64,000 bases of DNA, taken from Brevundimonas sp. UBA4553 (GTDB lineage: Bacteria > Pseudomonadota > Alphaproteobacteria > Caulobacterales > Caulobacteraceae). Made by a program: the position numbers and the translations under genes. Every line of letters starts with the position of its first letter. The stretch's first letter is position 1. A model generated the notes under the pieces. That model was given only the letters and a program-made list of their open reading frames with translations, was not told where the DNA came from and did not search any database. Below, one piece after another: positions 10,366-17,808 of this stretch. The DNA is taken from the NCBI RefSeq assembly GCF_002387245.1, contig NZ_DGLD01000010.1:149359-213358 (forward strand). The letters run 5' to 3'.

Positions 10366-10677
10366 ATGGCGAGTGATTTTCCGCAAGGCGTCGTCCATGA
10401 CGCGGACGCCGATATGCAGGCGGCCTTGCGGGCCGATACAGAGGTCTTCGAGCTTTGGAAGGCCCTGACGCCTCTCGGTCGCAACGAGTTCATCTGCTGG
10501 GTCGAGGACGCCAAGCAGCCCAAGACCCGCCAGCGCCGCATCGAACGCACGGTTGAGGAATTGCAGGAGGGCAAGAAGCGTCCCTGCTGCTGGGTCGGCT
10601 GCATCCACCGCACCGACAAGGCGCCCAGCCCTTGGCAGCAGGCCGTCCTGATCGACGGCAAGGCGAAGGACGGCTAG
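10366..10677 (+). CDS. YdeI/OmpD-associated family protein, C-terminal-domain-only form
   Basis: The 103 residues match the C-terminal region of the YdeI/OmpdA family: LTPLGRNEFICWVEDAKQPKTRQRRIERTVEELQ carries the pattern (only key residues RNE, WVEDAK, TRQRR matter). Full family members are nearly twice as long, so this is a short stand-alone domain. An AAGGAGA ribosome binding site lies upstream. A CCCWVGC cysteine-rich patch follows the domain. Function is unknown; the family is loosely linked to peptide or bacteriocin resistance. Its stop interlocks with that of gloB in CTAG. Confidence 0.75.
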   Translation: MASDFPQGVVHDADADMQAALRADTEVFELWKALTPLGRNEFICWVEDAKQPKTRQRRIERTVEELQEGKKRPCCWVGCIHRTDKAPSPWQQAVLIDGKAKDG

Positions 10678-11402
10678 CCCCTGAACCCGTCCTTGGCCGC
10701 GCGGCGGGCGGCGAAGTCGGCGGCGTCGGCGGCGCGCAGGAAGGGGTTGAAACGCCGCTCCGTCGCGACGGTGGTCGGCACGGTCGGTTGGCCGCGTTCT
10801 CGGGCGGCGAAGATCGCCTCGGCGTGGGCCTGCATCTCGGGCCGGTCATCGAGACTGAGGGCGAAGCGGGCGTTGGACGCCGTATATTCGTGCGCGCAAT
10901 AGAGGGTGGTGGCCTCGGGCCAGGCGGCGATGCGGTTCAGGCTGTCCCACATCTGCTCCGGCGAGCCCTCGAACAGACGACCGCAGCCCAGGGCGAAGAT
11001 GACGTCTCCGACGAAGGCCAAGCCGTCGCCCGCTGCGCGATAGACCACATGACCCAGGGTGTGGCCGGGCGACAGCACCACCTCGAACGTCGTCTCGCCC
11101 AGCCGCACCACGTCGCCGTCCACCACCACGCGATCCAGAGGGGCGGCGCGGCGCACCTCTTCCGGGCCGACGATCTCGCAGCCGGTCTCGGCCTTCAGCC
11201 GTTCGTTGCCGCCCGTGTGGTCAGGGTGCCAGTGGGTGTTGAGGATCAGGTCCAGCCGCCCCCAGCCCGCCGCTTCGATCTCGGCGAGGATGGCCTCGGC
11301 GTCCGGCGTGTCCACGGCCGCGACCCGCCCCGTCGCCTCATCGCGGATCAGGAAGCCGTAGTTGTCGGACAGGCAGGGAAACTGGCGCACGGACAGGGTC
11401 AT
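10674..11402 (-). CDS. gloB: Hydroxyacylglutathione hydrolase (glyoxalase II)
   Basis: Hydrolyses S-lactoylglutathione to D-lactate and glutathione in methylglyoxal detoxification. The 242-residue metallo-beta-lactamase-fold protein shows the binuclear-metal motif THWHPDH near 57, GHTLGH near 110, GDVIFALGCGRLFEG, and CAHEYTASNARFA near 168 that marks the glyoxalase II branch. It is divergent from the methyltransferase operon, and its stop overlaps the YdeI-like gene by 4 bp in the convergent direction. Confidence 0.95.
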   Translation of the reverse strand: MTLSVRQFPCLSDNYGFLIRDEATGRVAAVDTPDAEAILAEIEAAGWGRLDLILNTHWHPDHTGGNERLKAETGCEIVGPEEVRRAAPLDRVVVDGDVVRLGETTFEVVLSPGHTLGHVVYRAAGDGLAFVGDVIFALGCGRLFEGSPEQMWDSLNRIAAWPEATTLYCAHEYTASNARFALSLDDRPEMQAHAEAIFAARERGQPTVPTTVATERRFNPFLRAADAADFAARRAAKDGFRG

Positions 11403-11554
11403 GGACGCATCCTAGCAGCCGATGCCGTGCAGGGACTATAGTGGCCGCAAGAGACCCAGGCCTGACCATGCCGCCCAAAGCCCGACCGGGCGTCGGCGAC
11501 CGTTCGCCGCCCCACGGAGCGATGAGCGCAGCGAATGGAGCGTGAGTGAGAGAA

Positions 11555-12325
11555 ATGCGGCGCAGCATCGACGATCTTCGCACCTTCTACGGCGAGCCCA
11601 CCGGCGCGCTGGTGCGACGCATGCTGGCGCGGCGTCTGGACGACGCCTGGGGCGAGGCCGAGGGCAGCGACGTTCTGGGCCTGGGCTACGCCACGCCATG
11701 GCTGGACGGGTTTGTCGGGGCCCGGCGCGTCATCGCCGCCATGCCCGGCGGACAGGGGGCCGAACAATGGGCCTCGGGCGGACGCAACCGCACGCTTCTG
11801 GTCGACGAGCGACGCCTGCCCTTCGCGGCCGGTGCCTTCGACCGCATCCTTCTGGTCCACGCCCTTGAGGAGGCGGACGATCCGCGCGCCCTCCTGACCG
11901 AGGCCGTGCGCGCCCTCGCCCCGGCCGGCCGGATCATCCTGGCCACGGCGGCGCGCGGCGGCATGTGGGCGCGCGCGGAAGCCACCCCCTTTGGTCACGG
12001 CCGCCCGTTCACGCGCGGCCAGCTGGAACGGCTGGTGCGCGAGGTGGGGCTGGAGCCCGCCGCCTGGTCCCAGGCCCTCTATGTCCCACCCTGGCGACCC
12101 TTGCTGCCCATGGCCGACGGCATAGAACAGGTGGGTCGCTGGATGCTGCCGGGGGCGGCGGGCCTGATCATGCTGGAAGCCTCGCGTCAGTCCTACGCCC
12201 GCGTGCGACCGCAGGGTCTGGCGCAGACCGTGCTGGCCGGACGGCCGGCCCTGAGCCCCTCGCCCGCGTCACGCGACCATGGGCCGCCCGCCCATGCTCT
12301 GGTCGGCGACCGCAAACGGCCTTAA
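11555..12325 (+). CDS. Class I SAM-dependent methyltransferase
   Basis: The 256-residue protein has a methyltransferase fold: motif I is atypical (VLGLGYATPWLDGF), followed by LLVDERRLPFAAGAFDRILLVHALE, the motif II-III region of Methyltransf_11 members, and LAPAGRIILATAARGG. ATG 11555 is chosen since it gives MRRSIDDLRTFY; a GTG at 11546 is a near alternative with GGAG upstream. It heads a run with sixA, DUF952 and pyrD. The gloB-divergent methyltransferase arrangement is common in alphaproteobacteria. The substrate is unknown. Confidence 0.85.
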   Translation: MRRSIDDLRTFYGEPTGALVRRMLARRLDDAWGEAEGSDVLGLGYATPWLDGFVGARRVIAAMPGGQGAEQWASGGRNRTLLVDERRLPFAAGAFDRILLVHALEEADDPRALLTEAVRALAPAGRIILATAARGGMWARAEATPFGHGRPFTRGQLERLVREVGLEPAAWSQALYVPPWRPLLPMADGIEQVGRWMLPGAAGLIMLEASRQSYARVRPQGLAQTVLAGRPALSPSPASRDHGPPAHALVGDRKRP

Positions 12326-12334
12326 GGCGAGCCC

Positions 12335-12832
12335 ATGCAGCGACTGATCATCATGCGTCACGCCCAGGCTGAAAAAAGCGCCCCCGGCGGCGACGTCGAC
12401 CGCCCCCTGTCCAAACACGGCCGTCATGACGCCCTGGCCATGGGACGGGCTCTGGCCGAACGCGGCCTGCGACCGGACACGGCCCTGGTGTCCAGCGCCC
12501 GACGCACCCATCAGACCTGGGACGCCGTCAGCGAGTCGATGGGCGACGTCGAGGTGCGCCTGTCGCCCGCGCTCTACAACGCCTCGTCGGACACCCTGCG
12601 CCGCGCGGTCGAGGCCGCCGAAGACGACGCGGGTTGCCTGCTGCTGGTCGCCCATAATCCGGGCGTGCACCAACTGGCGGTCGAATACCTGATCGAAAGC
12701 GCCGCCTCGCCCGGCGTCATGGACAAGATGAGCGGCGGCTTTCCCACCGGGGCGGCGGCCATCTTCACCGTCGACGTCGCCGGACGCCCGACCTACGAAG
12801 GCTGGCTGACCCCGCACGACCTCGAAAAATGA
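12335..12832 (+). CDS. sixA: SixA-type phosphohistidine phosphatase
   Basis: Histidine phosphatase superfamily member of 165 residues. The RHG-type motif is MRHAQAEK with catalytic His9; DRPLSKHGR and the second His in LLVAHNPGVH complete the active site. The SixA family dephosphorylates phosphohistidine in Hpt or PTS proteins. In this window the two hybrid kinases and PtsN are plausible relatives of its targets, but that is inference. It starts 9 bp after the methyltransferase and overlaps the DUF952 gene by 4 bp. Confidence 0.85.
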   Translation: MQRLIIMRHAQAEKSAPGGDVDRPLSKHGRHDALAMGRALAERGLRPDTALVSSARRTHQTWDAVSESMGDVEVRLSPALYNASSDTLRRAVEAAEDDAGCLLLVAHNPGVHQLAVEYLIESAASPGVMDKMSGGFPTGAAAIFTVDVAGRPTYEGWLTPHDLEK

Positions 12833-13185
12833 CCCACGCCCTGCCGACCACGGCCTTCAAGATTCTGAGCCGCGCCGACTGGCGCGCGACCCTGGCCGAG
12901 GGCGCTTATGACGGTTCGCCCGTCGACCGCGCCGACGGCTACATCCACCTGTCCGCGGCGGACCAGTTGGCCGGCACCGCCGCCAGACACTATGCCGGTC
13001 AGGACGATCTCATGCTGGTCGAGGTCGATCTGAAGGCGCTGGGCGACAGCCTGATCTGGGAGCCGTCTCGCGGCGGCGCCCTCTTTCCCCACATCTATGG
13101 CCCCCTGCCGGTTGCAGCGACGCGGGGCGTGCGCGCCCTGTCGGTGACGGACGCGGGCGACATGATCCTGAGCGAGCCTTCATGA
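12829..13185 (+). CDS. DUF952 domain protein
   Basis: The 118-residue protein matches the DUF952 family: an AFKILSRADW start, RADGYIHLSAADQLAGTAARHY (the conserved GYIHLS), LVEVDLKAL, WEPSRGGALFPHIYGPLPV. No enzymatic role is established. It overlaps sixA upstream and pyrD downstream by 4 bp each (ATGA), so translation of all three is probably coupled. Confidence 0.9.
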   Translation: MTHALPTTAFKILSRADWRATLAEGAYDGSPVDRADGYIHLSAADQLAGTAARHYAGQDDLMLVEVDLKALGDSLIWEPSRGGALFPHIYGPLPVAATRGVRALSVTDAGDMILSEPS

Positions 13186-14219
13186 GCCTGACCGACCTTG
13201 GCGCCGCCATTCTGCGCCAGATGGATCCCGAGACGGCGCACCGTCTGGCCATCCGCGCCCTGCAGGTCACGCCCCTGCCCGCCCCTGGCGCCGATGATCC
13301 AATCCTGAAGACCCGCATCGCCGGGCTGGAGATGTCCAACCCTGTCGGTCTGGCCGCCGGTCTGGACAAGAACGGCGAGGCGCTGCACGGCCTGTCGCGC
13401 CTCGGCTTCGGCGCCGTGGAATGCGGCTCGGTCACCCCGCGCGCGCAGGCAGGCAACCCCAGGCCGCGCCTGTTCCGTCTGTCGGAAGACCAGGCGATCA
13501 TCAACCGCATGGGCTTCAACAACCAGGGGCTTGAGCCCTTCGCCGCGCGATTGACGGCCCGCCCCAAACGCACGGCCATCGGCGCCAACCTGGGGGCCAA
13601 CAAGGACACCGAGGACAAGGCGGCGGACTATGTGGCGGGTCTGAAGCGTCTGGCGGGTCTGGCCGACTATTTCACCATCAACATCTCCTCGCCCAATACG
13701 CCGGGTTTGCGGGCGCTGCAGGGCCGCGAGGCGCTGGATGACCTGCTGGGCCGGATCAACGAGGCTCGCCCTTCCGACGGAGCCCCGGTCTTCCTGAAGA
13801 TCGCCCCCGACCTGATCGGGGAAGAGATCGGCATGATCGTGGAGGCCTCGCTGGCGCACCGCATCGACGCCCTGATCGTGTCCAACACCACGCTGGAACG
13901 CCCCGCGTCGCTGAAGTCCGGCTTCGCGGGCGAGGCCGGCGGCCTGTCGGGCGCGCCGCTCAAGCCCTTCGCCCAGAAGGCGCTGGAAGCCGCCGCCGAG
14001 GCGGCCGCAGGCCGTCTGCCTCTGATCGCGGTGGGGGGTGTCGCCAGCGGCGCTGACGCCTGGGCGCGCCTTCGAGCCGGCGCTTCGGCGGTGCAGGTCT
14101 ATTCGGCGCTCATCTATCAGGGTCCGGGGCTGGTCGGCGCGATCAAGCGCGACTTGGCCGCGCGGCTTCGCGCCGAAGGCTTCAGTCACATTTCTGACGC
14201 GGTTGGTTCGGGCCGTTGA
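13182..14219 (+). CDS. pyrD: Dihydroorotate dehydrogenase (quinone), class 2
   Basis: FMN enzyme oxidising dihydroorotate to orotate with transfer of electrons to quinone at the inner membrane, fourth step of pyrimidine synthesis. The 345-residue length, N-terminal membrane-associating helices (1-40), AAGLDKNGEALHGLSRLGFG, GSVTPRAQAGNPRPRLFRL, NRMGFNNQG, NISSPNTPGLR and the C-terminal VGGVASGADAWARLRAGAS are all class 2 marks. It overlaps DUF952 by 4 bp. Confidence 0.97.
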   Translation: MSLTDLGAAILRQMDPETAHRLAIRALQVTPLPAPGADDPILKTRIAGLEMSNPVGLAAGLDKNGEALHGLSRLGFGAVECGSVTPRAQAGNPRPRLFRLSEDQAIINRMGFNNQGLEPFAARLTARPKRTAIGANLGANKDTEDKAADYVAGLKRLAGLADYFTINISSPNTPGLRALQGREALDDLLGRINEARPSDGAPVFLKIAPDLIGEEIGMIVEASLAHRIDALIVSNTTLERPASLKSGFAGEAGGLSGAPLKPFAQKALEAAAEAAAGRLPLIAVGGVASGADAWARLRAGASAVQVYSALIYQGPGLVGAIKRDLAARLRAEGFSHISDAVGSGR

Positions 14220-14285
14220 CGGAGCATTAGGGCAAGCCGCTGCATCATCGGCCCGATAGGCGAATTCGCCTGCTCGGAAAGTCGC

Positions 14286-16184
14286 ATGACGCAAGCCGCC
14301 GCCGACGCCCTGACCATCTGGGCGCCCGCCATTCGCCAACGCCGCAAGGCGATGCTGCAACGCATCGTCATGGGCGCAGCGACCGCTCTGGTGTTCAGCC
14401 CCATGCTCGGCTGGCGCTTCAGCGCCATCTGGCTGGTGCTCTACGTGCTGATCCAATGCCTGGAGGTCGAGGTGTTCCGCCCCGTGGTGGCGGGCAAGGT
14501 CGCCGAGCCGGTCGGCTGGCGTGGCTTCTACGGCGATCTGGTGCTGATGCTGAACGCCGGCTTCTTCGGCCTCATCGCCGTGCCCCTGTGGATTCTGGGC
14601 GGCGCCATGGGCGGAGTGGCGGCCTCGGTCCTGCTCTCGGCCGGGATGATCAACTCGGTCATCATGTCGGGCGGATCCATGCGGATCTTCGCCTGCACCG
14701 TCCTGCCCCAGCTGGCGATCTTCGCCCTGACCCCGCTGTTCATGGCGCAACTGGGCGCGCCGCCCCACATCGTCACAGCCGTGGCGGTGGCCATCCTGAC
14801 CTACACCGCCTTCTGCCTGAACACGCGTCGTCACCTGTTCCGCGCCAACCGCGCCGAGACCGCCGCTCGCATTGAAGCCGACCGCAAGCGCTCCGAAGCC
14901 GAAGCCGCCATGGCCAGCCGCGGCGCCTTTCTGGCGGCGGTCGCCCACGACCTGCGCACCCCGATCAGCGCCATTCTGACCGGCGCCGACGAACTGGAGC
15001 GCGACGGCAAGACGGGCTCCGCGCGGCAGCAGGTCGCCCTGATCACCGACGCCGGCCTGATGATGAAGGCCCTGCTGGACGACCTGCTGGACCACGCTCG
15101 CCTCGACGCCGGACGCATGAGCGTCGACAGTCGCGACTTCGACCTCCGCCTGTTGGTGTCCCAGACCGCTCGCCTGTGGCAGGCCCCCAGCCGCGCCAAG
15201 GGCCTGCGCCTGCGGATGGAGGGCGCACGGTTCCTGCCGCGTATGGTTCGCGGAGACGCCATGCGGCTGCGTCAGGTTCTGAACAACCTGATCTCCAACG
15301 CCATGAAGTTCACCGACGAGGGGGCGATCACCCTGCGTCTGCAATCCTGGCCCGACGAACACGGCGCCCATGTCCTGCTGATCGACATCGAGGACACCGG
15401 ACCAGGCATGACCGCGGCCCAGCTTCGCCGCCTCTTCAACGCCTTCGACCAGACCGCCGACGGCGTAGCGGCGCGTTTCGGCGGTTCGGGCCTGGGTCTC
15501 AGCATCAGTCGCGACCTGATCGAGCTGATGGGCGGCCGCCTGACCGTGCGCAGTACGCCGGGCCAGGGTTCCATCTTCACCCTGTCGCTGAGCCTGCCGC
15601 GCGGCGCGGCTGTGGAAGCACCGCCCGCCAGCCTGACGCCCGAGGCCCGCGCCACGATCACCCGCACCCTGGCCCGATCGGCGACGAGCGACCTGCCCGC
15701 CGTCCCGCAATCGGAAGCCGGTGTATCCCCTCCAGCGCCGACGCCCCACGACGCTTCATCCAGTGACGATGACCTCTCGGCCGCGCCGCTCCGCGTGCTG
15801 GTCGTTGACGATCACGCCATCAACCGCCGCGCCATCCAGTTGATCCTTCAGTCCGTGGACTGCGAAATCGCCATGGCGGAAGACGGTCTGGCCGCACTGG
15901 AAGCCTGCAAGCGGGCCGAGTTCGACGTGATCTTCATGGACGTGCGGATGCCCGAGCTGGACGGCCGCGAGACCACCCGGCGGCTGCGCGCCAGCGGCGG
16001 ACTGAACGCCGCCGTCCCGGTGATCGCCGTCACCGCCGACACCGCGCCCGAGGACATCGCCGCCTGCACCGCCGCCGGGATGAACTATTTCGTGTCCAAG
16101 CCCCTGACGCCCGGCGCACTGCTGGGCGCCCTGTCCCAGGTGCTGAACGAGGCCGCTGACGCCGCCGAGAGCGCGGCGGCCTAA
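14286..16184 (+). CDS. Membrane hybrid sensor histidine kinase/response regulator
   Basis: The 632-residue protein has an N-terminal block of about six membrane helices (25-175) with no large extracellular loop, a coiled linker (185-210), DHp with H-box phospho-acceptor His221, HATPase_c with Asn338, DTGPGM and FGGSGLGLSI, a linker rich in Pro/Ala/Ser, and a receiver domain (502-620) with Asp552. All catalytic residues are retained. The sensed signal is unknown, and the membrane-embedded sensor suggests something in or near the bilayer. Its stop (TAA) interlocks with that of vsr. Confidence 0.94.
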   Translation: MTQAAADALTIWAPAIRQRRKAMLQRIVMGAATALVFSPMLGWRFSAIWLVLYVLIQCLEVEVFRPVVAGKVAEPVGWRGFYGDLVLMLNAGFFGLIAVPLWILGGAMGGVAASVLLSAGMINSVIMSGGSMRIFACTVLPQLAIFALTPLFMAQLGAPPHIVTAVAVAILTYTAFCLNTRRHLFRANRAETAARIEADRKRSEAEAAMASRGAFLAAVAHDLRTPISAILTGADELERDGKTGSARQQVALITDAGLMMKALLDDLLDHARLDAGRMSVDSRDFDLRLLVSQTARLWQAPSRAKGLRLRMEGARFLPRMVRGDAMRLRQVLNNLISNAMKFTDEGAITLRLQSWPDEHGAHVLLIDIEDTGPGMTAAQLRRLFNAFDQTADGVAARFGGSGLGLSISRDLIELMGGRLTVRSTPGQGSIFTLSLSLPRGAAVEAPPASLTPEARATITRTLARSATSDLPAVPQSEAGVSPPAPTPHDASSSDDDLSAAPLRVLVVDDHAINRRAIQLILQSVDCEIAMAEDGLAALEACKRAEFDVIFMDVRMPELDGRETTRRLRASGGLNAAVPVIAVTADTAPEDIAACTAAGMNYFVSKPLTPGALLGALSQVLNEAADAAESAAA

Positions 16185-16591
16185 GGCTCCCTGATCTCGG
16201 CGGCCAGGGCTTCCGCGAAGCCGGGCTCACGCAGGCGACATTCCCACACGACCAAAACCCGCCAGCCAGCGGCCGTCAGCGCCGCTTCCACGCGGGCGTC
16301 TCGCGCACGGTTCCTGTCAATCTTGGCGTTCCAGTAGTCGGCGTTGGCCTTGGGCTTTCGCGCGCCGCGCGGACAGTCGTGGCCGTGCCAGAAGCAGCCG
16401 TGGACGAAAAGCGCGACCTTGCGTCCCTTCATCACAACGTCGGGCCGTCCGGGCAGGCCGCAGCCGCCCAGACGGTATCCGATCCCGGCGGCGCGCAGCA
16501 TCCGCCGGACCTTCAGTTCGGGCGCGGTGTCGCGCCCCTTCACCCGGCGCATGACCACGCTGCGCTTTTCCGGGGTGAAGACGTCTGTCAC
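16181..16591 (-). CDS. vsr: Very short patch repair endonuclease
   Basis: Nicks DNA 5' to the T of a T:G mismatch arising from deaminated 5-methylcytosine. The 136-residue protein has MRRVKGRDTAPELKVRR at the N-terminus, GRPDVVMKGRKVALFVHGCFWHGHDC carrying the catalytic Asp and the zinc-site Cys/His, and WECRLREP. No DNA cytosine methyltransferase is adjacent, although vsr normally sits beside dcm-type genes. It lies between a kinase and a peroxiredoxin gene and is convergent with the kinase. Confidence 0.93.
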   Translation of the reverse strand: MTDVFTPEKRSVVMRRVKGRDTAPELKVRRMLRAAGIGYRLGGCGLPGRPDVVMKGRKVALFVHGCFWHGHDCPRGARKPKANADYWNAKIDRNRARDARVEAALTAAGWRVLVVWECRLREPGFAEALAAEIREP

Positions 16592-16614
16592 GGATCACTC
16601 CATGACAGGCAAGA

Positions 16615-17103
16615 TTACAGCTGGGCCAGCAGGTGCTCGGCCGAGGACACCTTGAACTCGCCGCCCTGCTCGATGTTCAACTGATCGACCACGCCGTCCT
16701 TGACCAGCATCGAGTAGCGCTGCGAGCGCTCGCCCATGCCGAAGCCCTTGGCGTCCAGAGCCAGGCCGACGCTGCGGGTGAAGTCGCCGTTGCCGTCGGC
16801 CAGCATGACGATGTCGTCCGTGCCGTTCAGATCATTGGCCTGGGCCCAGGCGCCCATGACGAAGGCGTCGTTGACCGAGAGGCAGGCCACGGTGTCGACG
16901 CCCTTGGCGCTCAGGTCGGCGCGGCTGTCGACATAGCCCGGCAGGTGACGCGCCGAGCAGGTCGGGGTGAAGGCGCCGGGAACGGCGAACAGGGCCACCG
17001 TCTTGCCGCCGAACAGTTCAGCCGTGGTGACCGGCTTGGGGCCGTCGGCGGTCATGGTGGTCAGGGTCGCTTCGGGGATGCGATCGCCGATCTGAATGGT
17101 CAT
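16615..17103 (-). CDS. Peroxiredoxin, Prx5 type
   Basis: Thiol peroxidase of 162 residues that reduces hydroperoxides, probably recycled by glutathione/glutaredoxin. The peroxidatic Cys49 lies in GAFTPTCSARHLPGY, the Prx5 subfamily hallmark, followed by VNDAFVMGAW and RSQRYSMLVKDGVV. GGAGA stands 6 bp before the ATG. It is on the strand opposite to YqgE, 138 bp away. Confidence 0.95.
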   Translation of the reverse strand: MTIQIGDRIPEATLTTMTADGPKPVTTAELFGGKTVALFAVPGAFTPTCSARHLPGYVDSRADLSAKGVDTVACLSVNDAFVMGAWAQANDLNGTDDIVMLADGNGDFTRSVGLALDAKGFGMGERSQRYSMLVKDGVVDQLNIEQGGEFKVSSAEHLLAQL

Positions 17104-17241
17104 GCAGGGTCTCCGGGCTGAAGGGCCCGGGACATCCGGGCGACGTTCACCCCCTCAGATAGAGAGCCCGGCCATGATCGCCAAGGCGGCTTCGACGCCT
17201 CCTGTCTTGCGCTGGAGCCATCGCCCCCCGATGATAGGATC

Positions 17242-17808
17242 ATGACCGCCTTCTCTTCCCTCACCGGGCGTCTTCTGGTGGCCATGCCGGGCATAGACGA
17301 CGACCGTTTCCGCCACGCCGTCATCCTGATCTGCGCCCACGACGACGATCACGCCATGGGCCTGCGGCTGGACCAGCCTGCTCCCGGCGTCACCCTGTCC
17401 GACGTGCTCAAGAAGCTGGACACCCCCGTGGCCGACGCCATGGCGGACCATTCGGTGTTGATCGGCGGGCCGGTCGAACGCGAACGGGGTTTCGTCCTGC
17501 ACACCGATGACTGGAGCAATGACGACGTCACCCTGACCTTCGGCGACGGCCTGGCCGTGACCGGCACCCGGGACGCCCTGTCGGCCATGAGCGAGGACGA
17601 CGGCCCGCGCCAGTCCATCCTGCTGCTCGGCTACGCCGGGTGGGGCGAGGGCCAGTTGGAGGAAGAGCTTTCCGAAAACGTCTGGCTGACCGCCGACGCC
17701 GATCCGGACCTGATCTTCGACGCCGACTATACGACCAAATGGGCCCGCGCCCTGGCGGGTCTGGGCGTCGACGCCGCGCGTCTGTCGGCCCAGAGCGGGC
17801 GGGCCTAG
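17242..17808 (+). CDS. YqgE/AlgH family protein
   Basis: The 188-residue UPF0301 protein shows LTGRLLVAMPGIDDDRF at the N-terminus, CAHDDDHAMGLRL, GGPVERERGFVLH and GYAGWGEGQLEEEL. The family is widespread in Gram-negatives with no settled biochemical role (AlgH was named for alginate regulation). Its stop codon interlocks with that of the EAL gene in CTAG. Confidence 0.92.
   Translation: MTAFSSLTGRLLVAMPGIDDDRFRHAVILICAHDDDHAMGLRLDQPAPGVTLSDVLKKLDTPVADAMADHSVLIGGPVERERGFVLHTDDWSNDDVTLTFGDGLAVTGTRDALSAMSEDDGPRQSILLLGYAGWGEGQLEEELSENVWLTADADPDLIFDADYTTKWARALAGLGVDAARLSAQSGRA

Noticed and set aside
11468..11545. 24-codon open frame upstream of the methyltransferase
   Set aside because: Too short and of low complexity to call a gene; kept only as a possible leader in the findings.
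13095..15749. 884-codon open frame antisense to pyrD and the membrane kinase
   Set aside because: It mirrors two well-supported genes, has Gly/Gln/Arg/Ala composition typical of complementary frames in GC-rich DNA, and has no family marks.
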